Positions 18,526 to 27,589 of a stretch of 64,000 nt of DNA are shown one piece after another. The notes beneath the pieces are model-generated. The model was not told where the DNA came from. It did not search any database and worked only from the letters and a program-made list of their open reading frames with translations. Made by a program: the position numbers and the translations under genes. The DNA is taken from positions 2,728,001 to 2,792,000 of the forward strand of contig LS483478.1 in NCBI GenBank assembly GCA_900478215.1, written 5' to 3'. Positions within the stretch are counted from its first letter, which is position 1, and each line of letters opens with the position of its first letter. This stretch comes from Salmonella enterica subsp. houtenae serovar Houten (GTDB lineage: Bacteria > Pseudomonadota > Gammaproteobacteria > Enterobacterales > Enterobacteriaceae).

Positions 18526-18978
18526 TATTGATTAGATAGGCGCTGTTTATCGCATCCGGGAAACCCTTCAGACCGTCCACGCAGGCTATCAGGATGTCCT
18601 GAAGGCCACGATTTTTCAGCTCTGTCAGTACGTTCAGCCAGAACTTCGCGCCTGCGTTTTCGGCCAGCCACATCCCCAGTGATTCTTTCTGACTCACAAA
18701 GCAGCGTTTTTGATGAGTAGCCATTGCGGGTGTTAGAACCTTTTTTGGGCACGTTTTTCTCATGCCCGAGGTGGTCGGTCAGTCCAGCATTGAGCGCCGT
18801 TTCGACGGTAAGCTTCGTCAGCATCCGGGAAAACTGGTTAAGGTCAGCTTCGGTTTTAAGACCATTAGCCAGTTCAGCAGCCAGCGCTTTGAGTTTCTTC
18901 TCGTCCATAATTTGCCTGTCTCTGTTGTTGGAGGGAACATATCATTAACAGGCAATTACACAATTTTAATTACCGTCT
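18526..18978 (-). pseudogene. Remnant of an IS256-family transposase
   Basis: From 18908 downward the frame encodes an N-terminus typical of IS256/IS285-type transposases (MDEKKLKALAAELANGLK through NTRNGYSSKTLL). Near 18690 the reading jumps to another frame with the catalytic-core stretch LGMWLAENAGAKFW through ACVDGLKGFPDAINS, then homology stops. About 140 residues are missing inside and roughly 180 from the end, so it cannot be active. The AT-rich stretch at 18951-18978 upstream of the ATG may be the old terminal inverted repeat. It lies between serX and the sialic-acid cluster. Confidence 0.85.
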
Positions 18979-19020
18979 CCGCCATATCAGGCAATAACGC
19001 CACCATCCGGCTTTCAATTT

Positions 19021-20124
19021 TTAGTCAAAAATTTCAGAGAGTTTAACTTTGCGCCCCTCGTTTGAGGAAAGCGTCGCAGCATCAGCGGTAGCAATTGCAT
19101 TTGTCGCCGCTTCCCCCGTTAGCAATTTAGCAAACTCCTCGCCTGGCGCCAGACCGTTTATCACATCATGCAAGTACTGCATCTCTAGTTTCATAATTGA
19201 TGAGAGCCACATCGGAGTACGTTTACCGGGTTTACCATAAGCAATTGCGCCATCCATCTCACTGGAGATGTTACCGTTGCGACGATCATCATCCTCCGAC
19301 TGGCTTTCATGCACAAGAAAGTGTGTTTTCTTGCCCGCTTTTATGAGATAACCAGCCGTGTTTTGCATATCAATAAGAATTGCACCTTTCGTTCCCTCAA
19401 TTAATACATAGTGCTCAGGGTAGTGGAACGATGACCCCCACTGAAGTGTCGCGAAACGACCACTTTCAAACTCAAGGGTGATCAGGACCACATCATCTTC
19501 ATCACCAAATTTTTCACCTTTGTGCGCAACATTTCCCGCCGCCATTGAAACCAGGGATGGGGTCTCGTCCATAATGAACAGTGTACAATCCAGTTCGTGG
19601 ATATGATGGTACAGATGCCCGCCTGACTTTGCGCGAATCTTCTTCCATGAGATCTCATCCTGTACGTCTTCAAAACCATTACGTTTAGTGTGAACTTGTG
19701 TAACCTCACCGATTTCACCCGCTTTGATCAGCGCTTTAGCATGGCGAACCCCGTTAAAAAAGTTCATAACGTGACCCGCCATAAAGATAACACCGGCCTC
19801 TTTACAGGTATCAACCATCTCCTTACAGTCCTGGTAATTTAAAGCGATAGGTTTTTCACAAAACACGTGTTTACCCGCTTTAGCCGCCGTAATGACCGGC
19901 GCTTTATGTAAGTAGTTTGGTGAAGCAATAATTACGCAATCCACATCAGGATGGGTACAAAGCGCCTCCATCGTTGCCGTGGCGACACAATTTAGTTCCT
20001 TCACTATCGGATCCGCATTGACCGGATCGTAAATCGCAGTGATTTGCGCCCCTTCAACCTTAGACATAAATCGCGCCAGTTCAGCGCCAAAATAGCCCGT
20101 ACCTACAACACCGTATTTCGTCAT
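19021..20124 (-). CDS. Sialic-acid-type oxidoreductase, Gfo/Idh/MocA family (YjhC/NanOx-like)
   Basis: A 367-residue NAD-binding oxidoreductase. The N-terminal Rossmann turn is GVVGTGYFGAELARF; EKPIAL, around residue 95, is the family signature. It closely resembles E. coli YjhC, which interconverts 2,7-anhydro-Neu5Ac and Neu5Ac. The second of two adjacent ATGs is chosen because it gives seven bases from GAGG and matches the family N-terminus. It is 13 bp downstream of a YjhB/NanX-like transporter, the same pairing as in E. coli yjhBC, which strongly supports the substrate. The probable Typhimurium counterpart is STM1133. Confidence 0.85.
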   Translation of the reverse strand: MTKYGVVGTGYFGAELARFMSKVEGAQITAIYDPVNADPIVKELNCVATATMEALCTHPDVDCVIIASPNYLHKAPVITAAKAGKHVFCEKPIALNYQDCKEMVDTCKEAGVIFMAGHVMNFFNGVRHAKALIKAGEIGEVTQVHTKRNGFEDVQDEISWKKIRAKSGGHLYHHIHELDCTLFIMDETPSLVSMAAGNVAHKGEKFGDEDDVVLITLEFESGRFATLQWGSSFHYPEHYVLIEGTKGAILIDMQNTAGYLIKAGKKTHFLVHESQSEDDDRRNGNISSEMDGAIAYGKPGKRTPMWLSSIMKLEMQYLHDVINGLAPGEEFAKLLTGEAATNAIATADAATLSSNEGRKVKLSEIFD

Positions 20125-20137
20125 CATTTATCCTCAG

Positions 20138-21418
20138 TTAACGTTCTTTTCTTGACAGAAATTTTTCACGACGCGCTTTTAGCCTATCCGGAATGGATAA
20201 TCCAATAATGAGCAGAATTGTTGCGGTCCAGAAAGCAACAATAAATGTTAACGCAGCCCCCAGCCCCATCGTTATTCCAAGCCAGGTCGCCGCCATTGAA
20301 TTGAATGTGCCTGATGTCGCCGCAAGATTGTAAATCAGCCCAGTCCCCAGACCACGTACCTCAAGAGGGAAGTAATCATAGAGAAATTTGGGAACCAGCC
20401 CGCCAACACCCACGTTAGTCGCCATCAAACCGAATAAACATGCCCCCAGCAGTAAATAATTATCTTGCGGAATTCTGAATAACGGGAAAATGAATAAAAA
20501 GGATATGAGAAGGCCAATACTGAACGTTTTTTTCAAACCAATTCTGTCTGCACATAGTCCCCAAACGATATTTCCCAGTACGGTGCCGAATGCCGCTGCC
20601 GTCATTAAATTAGAGACCACGCCCGTATCAAAGCCCTCTCCCGCCAAATAAGTGGGCAGCAGTCCAAAGATCGGCCAGTTTGCGCCAAAAATAGAGAACA
20701 GGACAATAAATACACACAATGTCAGCGGGAACTGGGCACGATTAAATAACCCTTTCATTGACAAAGAGAAAGCTGACCAGGCACTGTGGGAATGCTTTCC
20801 GAGCTCATTGAGTTTGGCCTCTTCCCACTCTTTAGATTCAGGCGCCCTGGCCCGGATGTAGATCACTAAAAGTACGGGTAGCAAACCGACAAAAAAAGCA
20901 GCGCGCCAACCATACGCTTCGGCAAATGACGGCATAAAGTAGGCTGCAATGATATTACCAATACCGAAGCCTGAAACCAGAAATGCGCTTGCTTTAGATT
21001 TTAAATGCTTTGGCCAACTTTCCACGGCATAAGTAGAAGCGCAAGCATATTCTCCTGCCATCCCCATACCGACAATGAAACGACTGAGCGTCAGCATAAT
21101 TACGCCAGAAGCCAGGCCACTTAGCCCTGTTCCCACTGAATAAGCTACTATCGACCACATCATTAACGGCTTACGACCGAATTTGTCTGCCAGCAGACCA
21201 AATAGCGCACCGCCAAAGGGTCGACCAATAAAGGCCGCCGTGGCAAGGAATGCGCCCTCCATATCTGTCAATCCTAAGTCAGCCTTGATCAGATACATAA
21301 TGTAGAAGATCAGCATAAAGTCGAAGCCATCAAAAACGTAACCCAGCCATGCTGAAAATAAAGCATTTTTTTGTGGACGTGTTATCTCGCTATACCACGG
21401 GAAAATTTTTGCTATCAC
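20138..21418 (-). CDS. MFS sialic-acid-derivative transporter (YjhB/NanX-like)
   Basis: A 426-residue MFS permease with about 12 segments; motif A appears as GLLADKFGRKP. It matches E. coli YjhB (NanX), described as a 2,7-anhydro-Neu5Ac transporter, including AWLGYVFDGFDFM and ACASTYAVESWP. The start is GTG at 21418, with AAGGA seven bases upstream. It is followed by the YjhC-like oxidoreductase, so imported anhydro-sialic acid could be converted at once. Substrate is inferred from homology; nothing in the sequence proves it. Confidence 0.85.
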   Translation of the reverse strand: MIAKIFPWYSEITRPQKNALFSAWLGYVFDGFDFMLIFYIMYLIKADLGLTDMEGAFLATAAFIGRPFGGALFGLLADKFGRKPLMMWSIVAYSVGTGLSGLASGVIMLTLSRFIVGMGMAGEYACASTYAVESWPKHLKSKASAFLVSGFGIGNIIAAYFMPSFAEAYGWRAAFFVGLLPVLLVIYIRARAPESKEWEEAKLNELGKHSHSAWSAFSLSMKGLFNRAQFPLTLCVFIVLFSIFGANWPIFGLLPTYLAGEGFDTGVVSNLMTAAAFGTVLGNIVWGLCADRIGLKKTFSIGLLISFLFIFPLFRIPQDNYLLLGACLFGLMATNVGVGGLVPKFLYDYFPLEVRGLGTGLIYNLAATSGTFNSMAATWLGITMGLGAALTFIVAFWTATILLIIGLSIPDRLKARREKFLSRKER

Positions 21419-21699
21419 AATAAAATCCTTATTTGCTGTTACCGTTTAAAATGCTTATGGACTCAATTTGTTAATCCTGGTCATTACCGCATAAGGCACT
21501 AACAACTGCACTTTCCGACGACCACCTGATATCGTGGTTATATAAGGTGTCTCTTCATTATTTATCAACCTTATTCGTAGCTACATCAAAGACGTGAATG
21601 TTCAAGTCAAAGCCTAACGTTCTGTGACATAGCCACGAGTTATAAGTTTACCGTTATTGATACTAAGCAAAGATTATCCCAGTAACTCTTTAAGCTTTA
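21419..21699. other. Intergenic region upstream of the nanX-like gene
   Basis: A 281-bp gap between the porin gene and the nanX-like gene, both on the minus strand, so it probably carries a promoter for the nanX-nanOx pair. A weak inverted repeat, ACCAC(8)GTGGT, lies near 21520-21540. No NanR-type GGTATA tandem repeat was found. Confidence 0.4.
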
Positions 21700-22392
21700 T
21701 CAGAAGTGATATTGTAACCCAACGCGATAACGGGTCTGTCTCTCATCGGTATTATTTCTAACCGCTACATTTCCTATTTCAACATAAGGTGTAAACGACT
21801 TATTCAGTTTCCAGGCTAAAGCTACATTATGTTCATAGTTTGTTTTTTTATTATCAAATTTAATTTGATCGCTATCCATCCAGGTAAAGTTATATTCTAG
21901 TTTTAATTCATCAAAAACGTATCCTATATAAGCATCAAATCTATTCGTTTTTTCGTCATCACTGTAGTTAACTGTTTTTCTTGCATAGTCATAACGGTAA
22001 CGACCAGCCATATAAACACCTGAATCAAAATTATATTGCACTCTTAAGTAAGGTTTATAAATTGAAGTATCCGGACCGCTTTCAAATATAAATCCAGGCT
22101 GCAAAATAACATGGTTCGTAACGTTATAATTATAACTTACACCCAGTTCTATGGCATTCGCGACGAGATCGCTCAAATGTTTATCTTGCTCACCATCAAC
22201 TCCTCCAGATTTAACGCTAGCATCAACATAAAAGCCAATACCGTTAGGGAGTTTTTCAATTATGGCAATACGGTCTTTATTAATTCTTGTTCTATCAGCA
22301 TATTCGTGCCGGTAATCAAGGGTTGCCGACTGTAGATATGATGAAAAAACCATACAAGAGGCCATACCCAGAAGATATCTATTGATTTTCAT
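21700..22392 (-). CDS. NanC/KdgM-family outer-membrane channel
   Basis: A 230-residue outer-membrane protein. A signal peptide of about 22 residues (to LQSA) is followed by alternating beta strands and the terminal aromatic motif RVGLQYHF. The start of the mature part (TLDYRHEYADR) is that of KdgM/NanC monomeric 12-strand porins. In this cluster it most likely passes sialic acids, as E. coli NanC does. It follows the nanM-like gene by 44 bp. Probable Typhimurium counterpart: STM1131. Confidence 0.85.
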   Translation of the reverse strand: MKINRYLLGMASCMVFSSYLQSATLDYRHEYADRTRINKDRIAIIEKLPNGIGFYVDASVKSGGVDGEQDKHLSDLVANAIELGVSYNYNVTNHVILQPGFIFESGPDTSIYKPYLRVQYNFDSGVYMAGRYRYDYARKTVNYSDDEKTNRFDAYIGYVFDELKLEYNFTWMDSDQIKFDNKKTNYEHNVALAWKLNKSFTPYVEIGNVAVRNNTDERQTRYRVGLQYHF

Positions 22393-22436
22393 AAAACACT
22401 CCGCTTATCAATTAACTTTATTTTTGTATTTAAAAT

Positions 22437-23579
22437 TTATTCTATTAATAATTTTCCATCACGCACAGTAAAAGACGTTACAGACGAAACGGGTTTCCCT
22501 TTAGCATTTTCACCACCTATAAGGAAAATCTCATCACCATAATTTACTGATACACCATAGCCGAGAGGTTGTTTCATTTTTCCCATATACTGCCAATGAC
22601 CATTAATTAAGCCATAGACTTCATCACGCCATTTTTTATTTATTCCTTCGTGGGAATAAAATTTTCCATTAGTATAGTTTTGTTTTGCTCCCGGAAAATT
22701 CGCGCCACCACCAACAAGCAGAACACCATGACTGTATCCAGAAAATGCGCCGGCCAAACCTTCTTGATACTTTTCTCCAGGCGATGGCGGTAACTGGCTG
22801 TTATTCAGCCATATCAGACTTCCCTTATCCCACATGGCGCGGTAAATCACATCGGTACGTAAACCCGGTTTGAGTTCACCGTTAATCAGCGTCAGAGAAC
22901 TATTTTCTATCGCCGATGATGCTCCTGCCGTCCCCGCACCTGGCAGCTCACCGGCATTCTCCCATGTGTTATCTTTAGCATTGTAGATCAATACGATTTT
23001 GTTAAAAAAGTAATCTTTAGCAGGTTTATTAAAATAATTATAAATGACTTTATTTTTTTCACTGTCAGCCGCAGCCATTATATCAATAAAATACTTATTA
23101 AAGATATGCTCATTAACCCCTCCAGAAATAAGCGCCATCGTTTCATTTAATTTTACTCCCGTATGCCCTGTCAAGCCAACTGGAGATATAGTATTAACTT
23201 TGTGCCATGTATCCTTTATCGGCGAGTATTTATACACATCGCTATAAACCTGCAACGGTGATTCACTGTTTTCTTTCCCTACGCCACCAAAAACATACAA
23301 CTCATCATTTAAAAATAGCGACACCGATTGTTCGCGTGCTCCGCCAGGGAACGATTTTATACGCTCCCAATCTTTATGTTGTTTTTTAAGATCAATTTTA
23401 TACCATGATGTCCCTGCGGAACCTAAGCCAACATAAACTACGCCATTATTATCAATAGCGCCAGTGCCATTTTTCATTGGTACTGGAATATCAGGAAGCA
23501 TCGTTGCATATCCTGATGTGGTGATGGCTCCTGATAAGCATAGCGCTATTAGCGTTATCATTTTCTTAGAATTTTTCAT
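22437..23579 (-). CDS. N-acetylneuraminate epimerase/mutarotase (NanM/YjhT-like)
   Basis: A 380-residue periplasmic Kelch beta-propeller with a signal peptide ending about GYA. Kelch blades are visible as repeated YVFGGVGK, ALISGGVNE, VLLVGGGANFPG and FLIGGENA motifs. It matches E. coli NanM, which speeds conversion of alpha- to beta-Neu5Ac after release from glycans. The ATG at 23579 has GGGG six bases upstream; an earlier in-frame ATG lacks support. It is operonic with the porin gene, as nanC-nanM in E. coli. Confidence 0.88.
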   Translation of the reverse strand: MKNSKKMITLIALCLSGAITTSGYATMLPDIPVPMKNGTGAIDNNGVVYVGLGSAGTSWYKIDLKKQHKDWERIKSFPGGAREQSVSLFLNDELYVFGGVGKENSESPLQVYSDVYKYSPIKDTWHKVNTISPVGLTGHTGVKLNETMALISGGVNEHIFNKYFIDIMAAADSEKNKVIYNYFNKPAKDYFFNKIVLIYNAKDNTWENAGELPGAGTAGASSAIENSSLTLINGELKPGLRTDVIYRAMWDKGSLIWLNNSQLPPSPGEKYQEGLAGAFSGYSHGVLLVGGGANFPGAKQNYTNGKFYSHEGINKKWRDEVYGLINGHWQYMGKMKQPLGYGVSVNYGDEIFLIGGENAKGKPVSSVTSFTVRDGKLLIE

Positions 23580-24097
23580 ATGCATCCCCATGCAAATAAA
23601 TACAATTGGAGTAAAGCTTCATCATTAGTGAGCTTATGGCGCAAAATTTCAACAATGGTAATTACAAAATGTGACCAAGCGCTAAAAATAATTGCAGGAA
23701 GTCATCATATACGAGATAAAGCCCATGTTGATGACGTGAGAAATCATTATGAGTGGTCGGCCATGGCCAAATTCGTTAGAGGTAACACTTTGAATAAATA
23801 CAGTAGGAATAATGTGATGTATTTCATACTTGCTATCCCGTAGCGTATAAACTCCATCCTGGTTCTTTATCTTTATTGGGGGAAAAAGTTAATAAATCCC
23901 GGCATACTGCGGCCAGGATGAGTTGTATGGTTCCTGCAGCTTCAGTTCATAGCTTCAAACTCATTGACTCTGCAATTAAATGTCAATCGAACCTTATGAC
24001 TGTGTTCACATTTTTCTCTCTTCTTGCTTGATGCATTAAAACTCCACGAGCTAATATAAAACGGAGCAAAACTTCAAAAATGGTAAGGCGGAACTGA
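23580..24097. other. AT-rich divergent region between nanM-like gene and nanE2 remnant
   Basis: 518 bp without a supportable gene, between divergent units. It should hold the nanM promoter and the promoter of the nanE2 remnant. Short frames here show no family motif. Confidence 0.5.
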
Positions 24098-24503
24098 ATG
24101 TCACTATTAGCCGGGCTGGAACAGCGTGTACGCGAAAATGGTGGGCTGATTGTCTCATGCCAGCCGGTACCTGGCATTCCTATGGATAAACCTGAAATTG
24201 TGACCGCAATGGCGCAGGCAGGCGCCGATATTAGTGAAGGAGTAGATTGCCATCAGAAAGGAGTCGAATTCATTGGTACAACGCTGTCTGGCGATACTGG
24301 CCCCACCACGCCTGTTGAACCAGATTTAGCAATGGTGGCACAACTGAGCCATACCGGCTGTCGTGTTATTGCCGAGGGGCGCTACAACACTCCTGCTTTG
24401 GCAGCCAGTGCTATAGCGCATGGTGCCTGGACAGTGAGTCGGTTCCGCTATCACCCGTATCGAGAATATCTGTCAGTGGTTCAGCCACGCAGTAAGACGC
24501 TGA
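24098..24503 (+). pseudogene. nanE2: Broken N-acetylmannosamine-6-phosphate epimerase (nanE2 type)
   Basis: The start (MSLLAGLEQRVRENGGLIVS, CQPVPGIPMDKPEIV) and the C-terminal half (FIGTTLSG, GCRVIAEGRYNTPALAASA, HGAWTV) are NanE. About 80 codons between them are missing: MAQAGA runs directly into DISEGVDCHQKG. Near 24437 two bases appear lost, and the true ending (VGSAIT through CQWFSHAVRR, stop at 24501-24503) lies in another frame; the uncorrected frame reads on to 24520. Normal NanE is about 229 residues. The deletion removes much of the TIM barrel, so activity is very unlikely. Typhimurium has an intact copy here, as far as I recall. Confidence 0.85.
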
Positions 24504-24516
24504 TCTGGGGAAATAA

Positions 24517-24675
24517 ATGAATACGCTTACTATTGATATTCAGGCCTTAACGAATAATTCAACGTTAATATTACCATCTACAAATATGCTATATCAGTCT
24601 GAAGCTTATTTGAAAACAATATCGTCTGGTATCCGACAGGCCAAACGTTCGGGCATCACCGTTGGCGGAGAATAA
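24517..24675 (+). pseudogene. Possible vestige of a nanK-like kinase gene
   Basis: A 52-codon frame starts 13 bp after the restored nanE2 stop, exactly where a kinase gene follows nanE in other nan operons. Its first residues MNTLTIDI resemble the MTTLAIDI start of NanK, but the expected GGTK phosphate loop is absent and the remainder is unrecognisable. I regard it as a decayed fragment; a chance short frame is the alternative. Confidence 0.3.
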
Positions 24676-24825
24676 ACACTACGCCTTTCATATCTCATGA
24701 TTAGCGTCATTGGGCTTAACAAAACGATTACTTGATCTGAATATCGTGTCGTCTGAATGATAGGAAGATAAAAACATACAGACGATGACCACAACTCTAC
24801 TCAAAACCATAAGCAGGAAAGAACT

Positions 24826-26322
24826 ATGATCACACATTCTTTCGGCATCGTTAACTATCTTGTATTATTTGGCTACCTCCTGGCCATGATGTTAGTCGGT
24901 GTCTATTTTTCCAGACGGCAAAAAACAGCAGACGATTATTTTCGTGGTGGTGGCCGGGTTCCTGGCTGGGCGGCTGGAGTTAGTGTATTCGCCACAACGT
25001 TAAGCTCAATTACATTTATGTCAATTCCTGCCAAAGCATTTACTTCCGACTGGACGTTTATCATCGGTCAGTATCTGGCTATCGCCATTTTACCACTGGT
25101 ATTTTATTTCTATATTCCGTTTTTTCGGAAATTGAAAGTTACATCAGCCTATGAATATCTCGAAGCACGGTTCGATGTGCGTTGCCGTCTGTTCGCCAGC
25201 ATGTCATTTATGTTGTTTCATATTGGACGTATCGCCATTATCACTTTCCTGACTGTTTTAGCATTGCGCCCATTTATCGCGATAGATCCGGTGATTCTGG
25301 TACTGTTAATTAGCGTGATGTGTATCATTTATACGTGGATGGGGGGAATTGAAGGGGTAATATGGACTGATGTCATTCAAGGGCTCTTACTTTCTGGCAG
25401 CGCAATACTGATTTTTATTGTGATATGTCTCAAAGTACAGGGCGGCATTGGTGAGATTTTTACGGTGACGCAGCAGGCAGATAAATTCTTTCCGCCCGCA
25501 CAGTTCCACTGGAGCTGGACGGAAAGCACAGTGCCTGTCTTGATGATTGGTTTTCTGTTTGCCAATATTCAGCAATTTACTGCCAGTCAGGATGTGGTTC
25601 AACGCTATATCGTGACTGATTCCATAGAGGAAACGAAAAAAACATTACTGACTAATGCCAAACTGGTTGCCGTGATCCCTGTTTTCTTTTTTGCTATCGG
25701 CTCAGCGCTATTTGTCTATTATCAGCAACATCCACAGTTATTACCGGCGGGATTCAACACCGGCGGCATTTTACCCTTATTCGTGGTTACAGAAATGCCT
25801 GTCGGCATTGCAGGGTTGATCATCGCCGCTATTTTCGCTGCCGCGCAGTCCAGTATCTCCAGCAGCTTAAACAGTATTTCTAGTTGTTTTAACTCCGATA
25901 TCTACCAGCGCCTGAGTCATAAAAAAAGAACGCCTGAAAACCGTATGAAAGTAGCTAAATTAGTGATTCTGGTCGCGGGACTGGTAAGTAGCGCGGCCTC
26001 GGTATGGCTGGTTATGGCCGATGAGTCCGAAATCTGGGATGCATTTAATAGTCTGATAGGTCTGATGGGAGGACCAATGACTGGTCTGTTCATGCTGGGT
26101 ATTTTCTTTAAGAGAGCAAATGCCGGAAGCGCGGTTTTGGGGATTATTATCAGCGTCATTACCGTGCTGGGCGCACGTTATGCCACAGATCTTAACTTCT
26201 TCTTTTATGGGGTTATTGGCTCGCTAAGCGTGGTGATTAGCGGCGTTATTTTCGCCCCGTTATTTGCTTCAGCCCCGCCATTGGTTCTGGATGGGAAACC
26301 TGAACCAAAGGCGACATTATAA
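24826..26322 (+). CDS. Sodium:solute symporter for sialic acid (SSS family)
   Basis: A 498-residue membrane protein with about 13 segments of the SSS family; the early RRQKTADDYFRGGGRVPGW and TTLSSITFMSIPAKAF stretches are typical. It corresponds to Typhimurium STM1128, shown to take up Neu5Ac with sodium. Here it lies downstream of the nanE2 remnant and upstream of an RpiR regulator, all on the plus strand. AGGAAAG is six bases from the ATG. The reading frame is intact, so uptake is probably retained although the adjacent epimerase gene is not. Confidence 0.88.
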   Translation: MITHSFGIVNYLVLFGYLLAMMLVGVYFSRRQKTADDYFRGGGRVPGWAAGVSVFATTLSSITFMSIPAKAFTSDWTFIIGQYLAIAILPLVFYFYIPFFRKLKVTSAYEYLEARFDVRCRLFASMSFMLFHIGRIAIITFLTVLALRPFIAIDPVILVLLISVMCIIYTWMGGIEGVIWTDVIQGLLLSGSAILIFIVICLKVQGGIGEIFTVTQQADKFFPPAQFHWSWTESTVPVLMIGFLFANIQQFTASQDVVQRYIVTDSIEETKKTLLTNAKLVAVIPVFFFAIGSALFVYYQQHPQLLPAGFNTGGILPLFVVTEMPVGIAGLIIAAIFAAAQSSISSSLNSISSCFNSDIYQRLSHKKRTPENRMKVAKLVILVAGLVSSAASVWLVMADESEIWDAFNSLIGLMGGPMTGLFMLGIFFKRANAGSAVLGIIISVITVLGARYATDLNFFFYGVIGSLSVVISGVIFAPLFASAPPLVLDGKPEPKATL

Positions 26323-26604
26323 GTTCAGGCGATACCACGCAATACCGTCACAACACACGGTGATAGCGAAACCCGAAACGACAGTACCTGGTCAGGTATA
26401 AACCATCAATCAGATGGCGCGCTATAAATACCGTAAGCGCAAACAGATGACTCTCCAGTGATGTTCTGTCATAAGTTGACAACGCGATGTGAATATTCCC
26501 CCTCCTTTACTTACATCGCGCTTTTTTTCATGCCGTAGACTTGATAGGCTCTGTTCGATATCGCAAGCTTTTTGCCGTCATCAGCCCTCAAGAGCAGGAA
26601 CTAT
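26323..26604. other. Intergenic region before the RpiR regulator
   Basis: 282 bp, AT-rich toward its 3' end, probably with a separate promoter for the regulator. No clear terminator hairpin with a T run after the symporter gene was seen. Confidence 0.35.
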
Positions 26605-27486
26605 ATGGAGCCTCAACCCCCACGTCTTAAACCCGGAAAAATTCTTGATACCCTGGGTGCTATGCAAAAAAGCCTGACACGTGCCTCCCAGCGTATTGCG
26701 CAGCATATTTTAGCCTTCCCCAGACAGGTGACCCAGTTATCTATTGCAGATTTGTCTCGTGAAACACAGGCCGGAGAAGCCACTGTTATTCGCTTTTGTC
26801 GCACTCTGGGTTATAAAGGTTTTCAGGACTTTAAAATGGACCTGGCCATTGAACTTGCCACCACCGAGTCTGATGACACTAGTCCCCTGCTGGATGCCAA
26901 AGTCAGTGAATCCGATGATGCCCACGCCATTGGTTTAAAACTACAAAACACTATTAGTAATGTATTATCTGAAACACTAAATCTGCTTGATATGCAACAG
27001 GTTCTCGGTGTCGTGGACGCCTTACGCCACTGTCACTCGGTTTACATATTTGGTGTGGGTTCATCGGGGATCACGGCGCTGGATATGAAACACAAGCTGA
27101 TGCGTATTGGTTTGCGGGGCGATGCGGTAAGCAATAACCATTTTATGTATATGCAGGCTACCCTATTAAAAGCAGGAGATGTCGCGATTGGCGTCAGTCA
27201 CTCAGGCACCTCGCCAGAAACGGTGCATTCACTCAGATTGGCCAGGCAGGCTGGCGCCACCACCGTCGCTATCACCCATAATCTGGGCTCTCCGTTATGT
27301 GAAGCAGCCGATTTTTGCCTCATCAATGGTAATCGGCAAGGAATGTTACAGGGTGACTCGATCGGCACGAAAGCCGCACAGCTTTTCGTCTTTGATCTGC
27401 TCTATACCCTTCTTGTACAGTCCTCACCGGAACAGGCCCGAGAGAGTAAATTACGGACAATGAATGCCCTGGACATGATAAAATAA
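26605..27486 (+). CDS. RpiR/HexR-family regulator of the sialic-acid cluster
   Basis: A 293-residue regulator. The N-terminal helix-turn-helix (about residues 15-85: QRIAQHILAFP, SIADLSRETQAGEATVIRFCR) is followed by a C-terminal SIS sugar-phosphate domain (VYIFGVGSSG, VAIGVSHSGTSPETV). RpiR-type regulators control sialic-acid genes in other bacteria, with amino-sugar phosphates as likely ligands. AGGA lies seven bases before the ATG at 26605. It is the last gene of the island; the target genes are an inference from position. Confidence 0.85.
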   Translation: MEPQPPRLKPGKILDTLGAMQKSLTRASQRIAQHILAFPRQVTQLSIADLSRETQAGEATVIRFCRTLGYKGFQDFKMDLAIELATTESDDTSPLLDAKVSESDDAHAIGLKLQNTISNVLSETLNLLDMQQVLGVVDALRHCHSVYIFGVGSSGITALDMKHKLMRIGLRGDAVSNNHFMYMQATLLKAGDVAIGVSHSGTSPETVHSLRLARQAGATTVAITHNLGSPLCEAADFCLINGNRQGMLQGDSIGTKAAQLFVFDLLYTLLVQSSPEQARESKLRTMNALDMIK

Positions 27487-27551
27487 TTTCATTACGTACA
27501 GGCGTTATTACACTTTTCATCCATGAGCCAGGCATGACATTCTATAGACAA

Positions 27552-27575
27552 CAAAGCCCGGTCTCCCGGGCTTTG
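27552..27575. terminator. Bidirectional hairpin between rpiR-type gene and phoH
   Basis: A 10-bp stem (CAAAGCCCGG / CCGGGCTTTG) with a 4-base loop sits between two convergent genes. Confidence 0.7.
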
Positions 27576-27589
27576 AAAGTCAACATGAT

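Noticed and set aside
24098..24520. Reading nanE2 as a functional 140-residue epimerase
   Set aside because: The missing central 80 residues and the frameshifted C-terminus remove core parts of the barrel.
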